Shown here one piece after another: positions 1 through 9,660 of a DNA stretch of 64,000 bases. A model generated the notes under the pieces. The model made no database searches. It was given only the letters and a program-made list of their open reading frames with translations, and had not been told where the DNA came from. The stretch is from Dehalobacter sp. DCM (GTDB taxonomy: Bacteria > Bacillota > Desulfitobacteriia > Desulfitobacteriales > Syntrophobotulaceae), in NCBI RefSeq assembly GCF_024972775.1, contig NZ_CP092282.1:2597001-2661000 (forward strand), read 5' to 3'. The translations under genes were made by a program, and so were the position numbers. The first letter of the stretch is position 1. The number at the start of each line of letters is the position of its first letter.

Positions 1-239
1 ATCCCCAGATTCAATCCCTGCACAAACAAAGAGATAATCCCGGCAATAATCAGGACGAGGGATAAAGCAAACCAAATATACCGCCTTTTCACAATATTAA
101 AATAGAAGCGGTGCTCTTTCTTCACATCGTCGTAACTGGCTTCGCTGGCAGCAGGCGTAGAATGAAGTGCCGTATTTTGGGCGAGAGCTTTGGGTTCTGC
201 ATACTTTGGCGGTTTTTTGCCCTTGTATTTATCAGCCAC
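1..239 (-). CDS. secF: Protein translocase subunit SecF (N-terminal part, cut by window edge)
   Basis: SecF works with SecD in the membrane to pull exported proteins through SecYEG using the proton gradient. Only about 79 N-terminal residues are visible: a charged cytosolic stretch, then the motif FNIVKRRYIW and the first membrane helix, ending in FVQGLNLG, typical of the SecF start. The start codon is GTG at 237-239, directly after the secD stop TAA (240-242), and its ribosome site GGAGG lies inside the last secD codons. The two genes are therefore translationally coupled. The rest of the gene lies to the left of the window. Confidence 0.93.
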   Translation of the reverse strand, partial: MADKYKGKKPPKYAEPKALAQNTALHSTPAASEASYDDVKKEHRFYFNIVKRRYIWFALSLVLIIAGIISLFVQGLNLG

Positions 240-1481
240 TTATTTTACCTCCTTTACGCCAAACAACCACTTGTTAAGACGCGGATTGATGCCGACGATC
301 CAACGCATGATCCATCTTGTAAATGTGATTGCTGTAAACAGACTGGCCACAATACCGATAATCAAGGTTAGGGCAAAACCACGGATCGATGAGGAACCCA
401 GCAGAAACAACGCTGCTGCGCCAAAAATAGTGGTGATATTTGAATCGAATACCGTCATAAACGCACGGCTGAATCCCGCATCGACGGCTGCTCTTAAAGA
501 TTTTCCCAGTTTAAGTTCTTCTTTAATCCGCTCATAAACAATAATGTTCAAGTCCACGGCCATCCCCAGGGATAGTACGAAACCGGCGATACCCGGCAAT
601 GTGAGTACGCTGCCAACCGCATACAATATCCAGAGCACGATCACCGAAAAAACAACGAGTGAAAAATCGGCAACCAAACCTGGTAAACGATAGAGGAAGA
701 GCATAAATAAGAAAATGAAGATGATAGCAATTATACACGCATTCAAGCTCTTTTGAAGAGAATCCGCTCCCAAGCTGGCTCCAACCTGATACTTTTCCAC
801 AATGGACATACTGACCGGAAGTGCTCCGGAACGGAACATGACGGCAAACTGAGCTGCCTCTTCCAGTGAAGAATAATGGCTGATCTGTGCCTTACCACTG
901 GTGATCGGTTCTTCAACTCCGGGATTCTGAATCATTTGTTCATCGAGGTAAATTCCGATACGTTGACCGACATACTGGGTGGTCAAATCCGCGAACTTTT
1001 CCGCCCCTGCGGCTGTGAAATCAAGTGAGACGACAAAATCCTGTACCCCGGTGGACGTATCGGTGCCGGCACGGGCATCCTTTAATTCAGATCCGTCCAA
1101 AACGATATTCCCCTGGGGGTCACGGAAAGTCAACTTAGCCGTTGTCTTTAAAACTTTGACCGCTTGGTCCGGATCACTGACTCCGGCAAGATCGATGATA
1201 ATGCGTTTTTTATCATAATCTGTCTGAATATAAGGCTCAGAAACACCCAGCCCGTTAACGCGATTATCGATAACGGCTCTGGCTTTATCCATATCTTCGT
1301 TGGTTATAGCTGCACCGTCTTGTCCGGGTTCAGCCTGCAATACCAGATGAACTCCGCCGCGTAAGTCAAGTCCTAACGGAATTCCCTTTTCAGGATCCGT
1401 CAGAGGGTTAATTGACATGAAAACCACAACAGCGACGAGTATAACGGCGATTGCGAGTTTTAATATGTTTCCCCGTTTCAT
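240..1481 (-). CDS. secD: Protein translocase subunit SecD
   Basis: SecD is a polytopic membrane protein that supports late steps of Sec-dependent export. The 413-residue product has an N-terminal membrane helix (about residues 8-24), the family signature DLRGG at 39-43, a large extracytoplasmic domain, and five clustered helices in the C-terminal half with the VDLNIIVYERIKEEL motif of the proton-conducting region. The length fits Firmicutes SecD proteins that are separate from SecF. It has its own sigma-A promoter (1528-1557) and is coupled to secF. Confidence 0.96.
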   Translation of the reverse strand: MKRGNILKLAIAVILVAVVVFMSINPLTDPEKGIPLGLDLRGGVHLVLQAEPGQDGAAITNEDMDKARAVIDNRVNGLGVSEPYIQTDYDKKRIIIDLAGVSDPDQAVKVLKTTAKLTFRDPQGNIVLDGSELKDARAGTDTSTGVQDFVVSLDFTAAGAEKFADLTTQYVGQRIGIYLDEQMIQNPGVEEPITSGKAQISHYSSLEEAAQFAVMFRSGALPVSMSIVEKYQVGASLGADSLQKSLNACIIAIIFIFLFMLFLYRLPGLVADFSLVVFSVIVLWILYAVGSVLTLPGIAGFVLSLGMAVDLNIIVYERIKEELKLGKSLRAAVDAGFSRAFMTVFDSNITTIFGAAALFLLGSSSIRGFALTLIIGIVASLFTAITFTRWIMRWIVGINPRLNKWLFGVKEVK

Positions 1482-1527
1482 CCTTGTTCCTCCTAATAGA
1501 ATTATGGGAGCAGCCCATACGAATTAC

Positions 1528-1557
1528 ATTATATCCCTTTTGGAATAAACGTGTCAA
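1528..1557 (-). promoter_or_regulatory. Sigma-A promoter of secD-secF
   Basis: On the minus strand a perfect TTGACA (1552-1557) and a perfect TATAAT (1528-1533) are separated by 18 bases. They lie about 50 bases upstream of the secD start. The neighbouring hairpin at 1561-1592 separates this promoter from yajC. Confidence 0.85.
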
Positions 1558-1560
1558 TGA

Positions 1561-1592
1561 ATTCAAAAAGCAAGTGTTGCTGCACTTGCTTT
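1561..1592 (-). terminator. Rho-independent terminator after yajC
   Basis: Ten-base inverted repeat AAAGCAAGTG (1567-1576) and CACTTGCTTT (1583-1592) with a six-base loop. On the minus strand it runs into a short T stretch. It sits between yajC and the secD promoter, so yajC and secDF are probably separate transcripts. Confidence 0.7.
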
Positions 1593-1669
1593 CGTCTGCT
1601 ACCCGATGGAATCAAATTATCCATTTCATCTTTGTTCAGTCTCCTCATTGATGCAGGTGGAACTTGGTA

Positions 1670-2014
1670 TTATTTTACTTCGGGCTCGACAACGTCTTCG
1701 ACGTCGTTAACTGTTTCTTCGCTCTCTTCTTTTTGCTTCTTCTCAGCAACATCCTTGCCGCCTTCGGCATTTCGGATTGCTGATTTTAATATCTCAATCT
1801 CAACATTGTTGGCAATTTTTATGATAACCGTATCTTCTTTGATCTTCGTGATCGTTCCAAGGATACCACCAATGGTTGTAACTTTGGCTTTTGGTTTAAT
1901 CGCCGCCATCAGTCTCTGACGTTCTTGCTTTTGTTTTCTGCTGGGCAGATAGAAAAGAAAAACAATCATGACAACGAAAAAGGCTAAATAAATGATCGTT
2001 GTAGTTTGGTTCAT
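1670..2014 (-). CDS. yajC: Preprotein translocase accessory subunit YajC
   Basis: YajC is a small single-span membrane protein that associates with SecDF. The 114-residue product begins MNQTTTIIYLAFF, has one hydrophobic helix (about 7-25), then the conserved region PKAKVTTIGGILGTI and an acidic, low-complexity tail. ATG at 2012-2014 is chosen because GGAGG at 2026-2030 is well spaced from it; an upstream in-frame ATG would add 18 residues without a good ribosome site. It lies between tgt and secD, as in many Clostridia. Confidence 0.93.
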   Translation of the reverse strand: MNQTTTIIYLAFFVVMIVFLFYLPSRKQKQERQRLMAAIKPKAKVTTIGGILGTITKIKEDTVIIKIANNVEIEILKSAIRNAEGGKDVAEKKQKEESEETVNDVEDVVEPEVK

Positions 2015-2167
2015 TCGTCCAGAATCCTCCTTAATAATAACTATAAAATAGTATTTCCTGCTTATCATAAACTTCTATGCTTAAGTACACCTTAGAGTTG
2101 GATAAGCTTGGCTTTTTTGATTATATCATCTTTATTGGTTTATTTCAGCAAAATTTCGGATTTATTT

Positions 2168-3304
<1,137 letters not shown>

Positions 3305-3320
3305 TTATTCAATCGCCTGT

Positions 3321-4361
3321 TTAATAGAGAAACATAGCGTCTCCAAAGCTATAAAATCGATATCTTTCTTGAATTGCCGTTTCATAAGCATCCTGAACCA
3401 ACTCTCTGCCAGCGAAAGCACTGACCAACATGAGCAGTGTTGAACGCGGAAAATGGAAATTGGTGATCAGGGCATCGACGACCTTGAATGTGTAACCCGG
3501 ATATATAAAGATATCTGTCCAGCCTTCTGCTGCCGACACAACATTATGCGTATCTGCGGAAGCTAATGCCGCCGCTGACTCCAATGTCCTGACAACGGTA
3601 GTTCCTACTGCGATGACCCGGCGACCTTCCCTTTTGGCTTGATTGATCCGGTCTGCCGTATCCGCCTCAATCCGGTAGTATTCCGAATGCATCACATGCT
3701 CCGTTACTTCTTCCGATTTAACCGGCCGAAACGTGCCCAATCCAACATGCAATAATACATCTAAGACCTCAACCCCTTTTTCCGTTAACCGCGTAAGGAG
3801 TTCTTCCGTAAAATGAAGTCCTGCAGTGGGTGCAGCGGCAGAACCATTTTCTCGGGCATATACCGTCTGATAGCGTTCCTTATTCTCCAGTTCAGCAGTA
3901 ATATAAGGAGGCAGAGGCATTTCTCCCAGTTGATCCAGGACCTCTTCAAATAATCCGTCATAAGTAAATGCCATGATCCGATTCCCGTTATCCAGGACTT
4001 CCTGCAGAACACCCCGCAATAAACCCTCGCCAAAGACAACAACCTGTTCTGGTTTCAGCCTTTTTCCAGGTTTGACTAATACTTCCCATCGATCTTTTGT
4101 TAGTCTTTTCAGCAGAAGAACCTCGATTTTGGCACCAGTCCCTTCCTTAATCCCGATTAAACGGGCTGGAAGTACCCGCGTCCTATTCAGAACCAAGACA
4201 TCCCCCCGATGTAAATACTGGTCAATCTCACGGAAAGAATGATGAAAAATTTCACCATGCGATTTATCCAAAACCATTAATCGCGATGAATCGCGAGGTT
4301 CAACAGGGTTTTGGGCAATAAGGTCTTCAGGCAATTCGTAATCAAAATCTGCCAATTTCAT
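3321..4361 (-). CDS. queA: S-adenosylmethionine:tRNA ribosyltransferase-isomerase (QueA)
   Basis: QueA transfers and isomerises the ribosyl group of S-adenosylmethionine onto preQ1 in tRNA, giving epoxyqueuosine. The protein starts [17 protein letters not shown] and contains the conserved DSSRLMVL and PTAGLHFT blocks. ATG at 4359-4361 follows AAGGAGCC at ideal distance and gives 346 residues; an ATG 30 bases upstream lacks this support. The order queA-tgt is the common Firmicutes arrangement. Confidence 0.96.
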   Translation of the reverse strand: MKLADFDYELPEDLIAQNPVEPRDSSRLMVLDKSHGEIFHHSFREIDQYLHRGDVLVLNRTRVLPARLIGIKEGTGAKIEVLLLKRLTKDRWEVLVKPGKRLKPEQVVVFGEGLLRGVLQEVLDNGNRIMAFTYDGLFEEVLDQLGEMPLPPYITAELENKERYQTVYARENGSAAAPTAGLHFTEELLTRLTEKGVEVLDVLLHVGLGTFRPVKSEEVTEHVMHSEYYRIEADTADRINQAKREGRRVIAVGTTVVRTLESAAALASADTHNVVSAAEGWTDIFIYPGYTFKVVDALITNFHFPRSTLLMLVSAFAGRELVQDAYETAIQERYRFYSFGDAMFLY

Positions 4362-4421
4362 TCCGATGGCTCCTTCAACGCTGTTTTCCAATTAAAGTAC
4401 TTCGATCTATTCTCCGTTAAT

Positions 4422-5801
4422 TTATTGTACTGTTTTTAAAATTTCGGTATTTTTATAATAATAGTTAAGGATATCCTGATAGGTATACCCTTCCATGGCC
4501 ATCCGATACGCTCCCCACTGCGACATGCCAACACCGTGTCCCCATCCGCTGCCGCTGAAAACAAACGAGCCAAAGGGACATGATTCTGATCGGATCCCAT
4601 CATTGGAACTGACGATTCGCGTAAGTAAGGGTCCAGTCACACCGTCGGAGCGGCTAAACTGCTGTGTATTATCCGCCAGGAGATGAGCTGTCTGCTGATA
4701 AAGCGGTGCAAGCTCTTTTGGCGAGAAATAATAGGTTGCCTCAAATAACCTTCCTAAGAAGGAATTTGCACCCAGAGGCTGGTTCTGTGGATAAAATGCA
4801 CGAACAAACTCGCCGCCGGTGACTTCCTTTTTATTTCCAAGCCAGTCCGTTAATGCTACTCGATAAACACGTCCGGATGAATATTTTTTTAATTGGAGCT
4901 CACGGATAGGAGCTAAATCGAATGCTTTGCCAAGAGCTTCCGCATCAATACTAAATGTCCATTGATCAATGAAGCCGCCAATCCCAGTTGTATAATGATC
5001 CGGAAAAGATGTATAATGCGGATCATGATTTTGCCAGACATTTTCGGTCAATTCCGTATACCCGCCATTATGTGAAGAGTAAAAAATCGAAATAGGGTTG
5101 TCTGAATCCTTATCAGCAAGAATCTCACCTGCCGTAGCCGTTACCGCGCGGCTGGCTTCCCCCTCCACTGATCTCCCAAGATAAGCCTGATGAATATCTG
5201 GAGAATCGGTAATGATACCATTCGCATTATTTTTTAGCATGTAAGTACGCGCTGCGACCGCCTGTGCTTTTAGTGCTTCAAACCCCTTGGCTGCCCATGC
5301 GTTGCTCATTTCGATTGGCACAACGCCTTTTAAATAGTCCTCTTGGTCCAGCGTATTGTATATCTTCCAGAAATGACTATCGTTTTTTAGTGAAAGATTG
5401 CCGCGATAGCTTTTCCATTCCTCAGCCCCTTCGCGAATACGGATGATGCCGGCTTTGCGTTGCTTAAGTGTTATCGTCTTGTCCTGAACAATCGCTGTTT
5501 TACCGTTAACCATAACAAAAAAAGTTAAAGTGCTTCGTCCAATTTTCAAACTGCTTCCGGGCGAAAGCACGGTATGCATCTGATCATAATCCAGTGTATA
5601 CTCCCCTTGAATTGGTTCAATTTCTAACCAGGAAGCTTCAGGATATTGCCAGACCAGTTCGACGGTTATATCCTTAGCTTGCATAGGGGTCGGTATTAAG
5701 AGAAGAATAATAGCAGAAAGTATGATCAGATTAAAGACCAATAATAGGGATTGAGTTTTGTCATTCTGTTTAATATCATCACAATGAAAGCGCATGGCCA
5801 T
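4422..5801 (-). CDS. spoIID: SpoIID/LytB-type stage II sporulation protein
   Basis: SpoIID-family proteins are membrane-anchored lytic transglycosylases needed for engulfment of the forespore. The 459-residue product has an N-terminal cytosolic stretch, one membrane helix (about residues 18-40), then the SpoIID domain with YLKGVVPIEMSNAWAAKG, LKAQAVAARTYML and the C-terminal SGWGHGVGMSQWGAYRMA. The glutamate in VVPIEM matches the proposed catalytic residue. In many Clostridia a spoIID homologue lies near ruvABC and queA, as here. It supports a spore-forming host. Confidence 0.9.
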   Translation of the reverse strand: MAMRFHCDDIKQNDKTQSLLLVFNLIILSAIILLLIPTPMQAKDITVELVWQYPEASWLEIEPIQGEYTLDYDQMHTVLSPGSSLKIGRSTLTFFVMVNGKTAIVQDKTITLKQRKAGIIRIREGAEEWKSYRGNLSLKNDSHFWKIYNTLDQEDYLKGVVPIEMSNAWAAKGFEALKAQAVAARTYMLKNNANGIITDSPDIHQAYLGRSVEGEASRAVTATAGEILADKDSDNPISIFYSSHNGGYTELTENVWQNHDPHYTSFPDHYTTGIGGFIDQWTFSIDAEALGKAFDLAPIRELQLKKYSSGRVYRVALTDWLGNKKEVTGGEFVRAFYPQNQPLGANSFLGRLFEATYYFSPKELAPLYQQTAHLLADNTQQFSRSDGVTGPLLTRIVSSNDGIRSESCPFGSFVFSGSGWGHGVGMSQWGAYRMAMEGYTYQDILNYYYKNTEILKTVQ

Positions 5802-5855
5802 AACCTCAAAGAATGTACTTTATTAAACAGATTGCCCAATTGTACCTCGGTGTAT

Positions 5856-6881
5856 TCAACCCTCTTCCGTAAACAGCCCCTGCTGAAGATGTGAAGGCTG
5901 CTCCATACCAAAATAACTGTACACGTGAGCGGTTACCATCCTGCCCCGGGGCGTTCTCTGCAGAAACCCCATTTGCAGCAGAAACGGTTCAGCAACATCC
6001 TCCAAGGTCTCCGCTTCCTCACCAACCGTTGCCGCAAGTGTTTCCAAGCCCACCGGCCCGCCGGCAAACTTATGGATGATTGCCAGCAGTACTTTCTTGT
6101 CCAAGCTGTCCAACCCTAACGGATCAACTTCTAATTTATTAAGCGCTTTTGCTGCTATTTCTGCATCAATCACTTGGCATCCCCAGTATTCGGCATAATC
6201 TCTCACCCGTTTCAGCAGACGGTTAGCGACGCGTGGCGTTCCTCTGGACCGTCGGGCAATTTCCGTTGCCCCTTCAACCGTCAGTGCTACCCGCAGTACC
6301 CGAGAAGCCCGAGAGACAATCTCAATTAACTCTTCTGTGGTATAGAACTCCAAACGATTGATCACACCAAAACGATCACGAAGCGGTGATGTCAACTGAC
6401 CTGCCCGGGTTGTGGCGCCAATCAGCGTAAACGGCGACAAGGAAAGCCGTATAGAGCGGGCACTGGGTCCTTTCCCGATCACGATATCCAAACAGCTATC
6501 TTCCATCGCGGAATAGAGAACTTCCTCCGCAGTCCTGCTGAGCCGATGGATCTCATCAATAAACAGAACATCCCGTGCTTCCAGCGAGGTCAAAAGGGCG
6601 GCTAAATCTCCGGGCCTTTCAATTGCCGGACCGGATGTGGTTCGTATATTCACACCCATCTCTGCAGCGATAATATTGGCCAAGGTCGTTTTACCCAAGC
6701 CGGGTGGTCCGTAAAGTAAAACATGGTCCAGAGCCTCACCTCGGTTTTGGGCAGCCTGAATAAACACGCTGAGGTTTTCTTTAATATTCGTCTGCCCGAT
6801 ATATTCCATTAGCCTGCCTGGCCGTAATGCTTCATTATCCCGATCTTCAGGCCGTTCCATGGAACTGATGACTCTTTCCAA
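5856..6881 (-). CDS. ruvB: Holliday junction branch migration ATPase RuvB
   Basis: RuvB is the AAA+ motor that drives Holliday junctions through the RuvA scaffold. The 341-residue product has Walker [12 protein letters not shown], Walker [11 protein letters not shown], sensor 1 in LIGATTRAG, the arginine-finger region LRDRFG and a C-terminal winged helix. It ends the set ruvC-ruvA-ruvB, all on the minus strand with short gaps (14 bases between ruvC and ruvA, 63 between ruvA and ruvB). Confidence 0.98.
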   Translation of the reverse strand: MERVISSMERPEDRDNEALRPGRLMEYIGQTNIKENLSVFIQAAQNRGEALDHVLLYGPPGLGKTTLANIIAAEMGVNIRTTSGPAIERPGDLAALLTSLEARDVLFIDEIHRLSRTAEEVLYSAMEDSCLDIVIGKGPSARSIRLSLSPFTLIGATTRAGQLTSPLRDRFGVINRLEFYTTEELIEIVSRASRVLRVALTVEGATEIARRSRGTPRVANRLLKRVRDYAEYWGCQVIDAEIAAKALNKLEVDPLGLDSLDKKVLLAIIHKFAGGPVGLETLAATVGEEAETLEDVAEPFLLQMGFLQRTPRGRMVTAHVYSYFGMEQPSHLQQGLFTEEG

Positions 6882-6944
6882 TGCTTACTCCTCCTTCTTA
6901 TTATGGATTCTAGGTCTAAAGACACATGGTAATCTCGCTTTCAT

Positions 6945-7532
6945 CTAACGGCTCGCCAGCATACGAAGGGCTTCTTTCACCTGATCTTCAGTAGACGCAA
7001 TTCCCTTTTTGTTGACTGTTGCCAGCGCACTGCGTGCTTCGGCCCGGGAAAATCCTAAAGCCAACAGCATTTCCAACGTCTCATCAGTAGGCCCAAACCC
7101 GGAAGTGTCATCTCCAGTGTCTTCTAATTCGACATCTTTCATTTTTTCTTTCAGTTCGAGGATGATACGTTTAGCCGTCTTGCCGCCTATCCCGGATACT
7201 TCTGTCAGCAACGAGGCGTCTTCACTGACAATAGCTGTTTTGATCCTGTTGACCGGGAATGCCGATAAAATCGCTAAAGCTGCTTTGGGTCCGATGCCGG
7301 TCACACTCAGAAGCTGTAAAAATAAATCCTTTTCATCTTTGGTGATAAATCCGTATAAGGACAAATCATCTTCACGCATGATCATATGTGTGAAAAATAC
7401 ATTCTCCTCGCCCTGTCGGACTTTCGTCAGCGAACTCAACGGCATATGCAGCAGATAACCCACACCGCCAACATCCAGGATTAAGCGGTCTGTCTCTGCA
7501 ACCCAGACAATCCCACGCAGCATACCGATCAT
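6945..7532 (-). CDS. ruvA: Holliday junction DNA-binding protein RuvA
   Basis: RuvA binds four-way junctions and loads RuvB. The 195-residue product starts MIGMLRGIVW, has the OB-fold with YGFITKDEKDLFLQL, two helix-hairpin-helix motifs (VTGIGPKAALAIL and VSGIGGKTAKRII), and the C-terminal RuvB-contact domain (about 150-195). Length and motif order are standard. Confidence 0.98.
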   Translation of the reverse strand: MIGMLRGIVWVAETDRLILDVGGVGYLLHMPLSSLTKVRQGEENVFFTHMIMREDDLSLYGFITKDEKDLFLQLLSVTGIGPKAALAILSAFPVNRIKTAIVSEDASLLTEVSGIGGKTAKRIILELKEKMKDVELEDTGDDTSGFGPTDETLEMLLALGFSRAEARSALATVNKKGIASTEDQVKEALRMLASR

Positions 7533-7546
7533 ACGATCATTCCTCC

Positions 7547-8029
7547 TTAGACCTTACGTCCCATGCTATGGGCGTGACAAATGGCTATCGCCAGTGCATC
7601 AGCCGTATCATCCGGCTTAGGGGTTTCCTGAAGTCCCAATATCGCTTTGACCATGTACTGGATCTGTTTTTTATCCGCTTTACCATACCCGACAACAGCC
7701 TGTTTAACCTGAAGCGGGGTATATTCGAACACCGCAATACCATGGCGAGCTGCACCAAGCAGCACCACCCCCCGGGCTTGTCCGACGGTGATTGCGGTTG
7801 TAGTATTGCGATTAAAAAAGAGTTCCTCCACCGCCATTATATCCGGTGAATAATTTCTCAAGAAATCCTCTAATGAGTCAAAAAGCAGACGTAGTCGTTC
7901 CGGCATCGGTAAGTCAGACGGCGTACGCCAACAGGCATAGGTTATGGGGGTCAGTTTCTGCCCATTTTTTTCAATCAGCCCATATCCCATAATGGCTGTT
8001 CCCGGGTCAATGCCAAGAATCAACATCAC
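7547..8029 (-). CDS. ruvC: Holliday junction endonuclease RuvC
   Basis: RuvC resolves Holliday junctions by paired nicks. The 160-residue product carries the acidic catalytic residues in LGIDPGTAIMGYG, AVEELFFNRNT and PDDTADALAIA. It is the first gene of ruvC-ruvA-ruvB, about 70 bases downstream of yebC. The first two codons are both ATG, so the start is uncertain by one residue. Confidence 0.97.
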   Translation of the reverse strand: MMLILGIDPGTAIMGYGLIEKNGQKLTPITYACWRTPSDLPMPERLRLLFDSLEDFLRNYSPDIMAVEELFFNRNTTTAITVGQARGVVLLGAARHGIAVFEYTPLQVKQAVVGYGKADKKQIQYMVKAILGLQETPKPDDTADALAIAICHAHSMGRKV

Positions 8030-8098
8030 CGTTACTCCTTCGCCGGTGTTTATTATATTATGATTATCCTCTATGTGCTTACTGCTGATACTTACTGC

Positions 8099-8854
8099 CT
8101 AGAGATCTGCATCAGCCAATGATTCAGCCAATTCAAAGTTTGTATATACTTTTTGGACATCATCATGACTTTCCAGCGAGTCAATTAATTTAATTATTTT
8201 TTTTGCCTGTTCAATATCTGCAATCTCGACACGGTTAGTCGGAATCAAATTAATGGCTGCGTTCTCTATGGGCAGCTTACTGTCCAAGAGTACTTGACGA
8301 ACATCCTGCATCTTTTCCGGAACGGTAAAGATCGCGAAGCTTTCTTCCTCTGACTCAACATCATCAGCCCCGGCCTCAAGTGCCAACAGCATGATTTCAT
8401 CCTCGTCCATTCTCAGATCTTCTCTGGGGATATCCAGCTGGCCTTTCTCCGTAAACATCCAGCCGACGCTGCCTGTCTCCCCAAGGTTCCCGCCATTTTT
8501 TGAAAAAATATACCGCATTTCTCCAGCTGTACGGTTACGATTATCCGTCGCCAGTTCAACCATGATGGCGACGCCGCCGGGTCCATAACCTTCATAACGG
8601 AGTTCTTCAAAGTTGTCTCCCTCTCCGGCTCCGGCTCCTTTTTGAATCGCACGTTGAATATTGTCGTTTGGAAGATTCGCTGCTTTCGCATTGTCTATGG
8701 CGATTCTTAAACGAAAATTCCCGTTAGGATCGCCGCCGCCAGCACGCGCCGCCACAATGATCTCTTTTGCCAGCTTCGTGAACATCTTCCCTTTTATCGC
8801 ATCGGATTTAGCTTTTTTGTGTTTAATATTAGCCCATTTGGAATGCCCAGACAC
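8099..8854 (-). CDS. yebC: YebC/PmpR family transcriptional regulator
   Basis: YebC-family proteins are small DNA-binding regulators; some members have been tied to translation of proline-rich sequences. The product (251 residues) begins SGHSKWANIKHKKAKSDAIKGK after a GTG start at 8852-8854, with GGGAGGAA just upstream. Longer in-frame starts would add 21 residues unlike the family. The block GYGPGGVAIMVELATDNRNRT is conserved. Position before ruvC is typical across bacteria. Confidence 0.95.
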   Translation of the reverse strand: MSGHSKWANIKHKKAKSDAIKGKMFTKLAKEIIVAARAGGGDPNGNFRLRIAIDNAKAANLPNDNIQRAIQKGAGAGEGDNFEELRYEGYGPGGVAIMVELATDNRNRTAGEMRYIFSKNGGNLGETGSVGWMFTEKGQLDIPREDLRMDEDEIMLLALEAGADDVESEEESFAIFTVPEKMQDVRQVLLDSKLPIENAAINLIPTNRVEIADIEQAKKIIKLIDSLESHDDVQKVYTNFELAESLADADL

Positions 8855-8918
8855 ACCAGATTCCTCCCTGATTAATTTTAGCTTATCCATTTTACCATGT
8901 TGCAGGAATGCGGGCAAC

Positions 8919-8947
8919 TTGATAGCAAATTTGAATTATGGTATGCT
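8919..8947 (+). promoter_or_regulatory. Likely sigma-A promoter of the TetR gene
   Basis: TTGATA (8919-8924) and TATGCT (8942-8947) are separated by 17 bases and lie just upstream of the TetR start. The region is also the divergent control region with yebC, so a self-binding TetR could sit here; no clear operator palindrome was found. Confidence 0.5.
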
Positions 8948-8970
8948 CTTATTAAATTGTGAGGTGGCTT

Positions 8971-9627
8971 ATGGCACAATATCAAGCAGGAATTAACACA
9001 AAACGCAAGATTTATATCGCCAGTGAAATATTATTTTATGAAAAAGGATACGCTGAAACAACGGTTACCGATATAACGGATTATGCCGAGGCGAATCGCG
9101 GGTCCTTTTACCACCATTATGAAAGTAAGCTACAGTTGGGGGCACTTGTCCATTCAAATTTTGCCCGGCGCAATGCGAAAATCGCAAATTTATTTGTGGG
9201 TAAAATGAATGAGGCTACACGTGTATTACTTGGTCTTCGCGCTTATTGGTATCTGTTTTTCTGCGATGAAAAGCTCCGTCGATTTTTCAAGGACCTCTAT
9301 ATCGAAAATGTCCTGGAAATCAAAGAAAATCCCTTCATTTTTAATGTTTGCCTGAAACTGGCACCGCGAGAATTATCGGCGAAAGAAAAGAAATTCATCA
9401 GTATTACGAATATTGGTTTGTCACGACAAATGAATATTGATGCCTACTCTCATCAGGAAAAATATAATGATAGGGACATTACCGATTTTTACATCACAAC
9501 AATTTTTCGTTTGTTTAATATTGATCCCCAAATTACGGAACAGATACTATCGGATCTTAACACGCACTTTTCACGCTGCACGCTCAGCAATGATGGATTT
9601 CATCCCTTATTTGAACTAAAAAGCTAG
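8971..9627 (+). CDS. TetR family transcriptional regulator
   Basis: The 218-residue protein has an N-terminal TetR helix-turn-helix: KIYIASEILFYEKGYAETT followed by DITDYAEANRGSFYHHYESK, a classic TetR recognition helix. The C-terminal two-thirds is helical and unlike ligand domains I can name. ATG at 8971 is preferred over an in-frame GTG 12 bases upstream because GAGG at 8961-8964 is then well placed. The gene is convergent with hypF (33 bases between stops) and divergent from yebC. The target and ligand cannot be inferred. Confidence 0.9.
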   Translation: MAQYQAGINTKRKIYIASEILFYEKGYAETTVTDITDYAEANRGSFYHHYESKLQLGALVHSNFARRNAKIANLFVGKMNEATRVLLGLRAYWYLFFCDEKLRRFFKDLYIENVLEIKENPFIFNVCLKLAPRELSAKEKKFISITNIGLSRQMNIDAYSHQEKYNDRDITDFYITTIFRLFNIDPQITEQILSDLNTHFSRCTLSNDGFHPLFELKS

Positions 9628-9660
9628 TTATATCGCCCCGACTCTTTTCGCCATAACCAT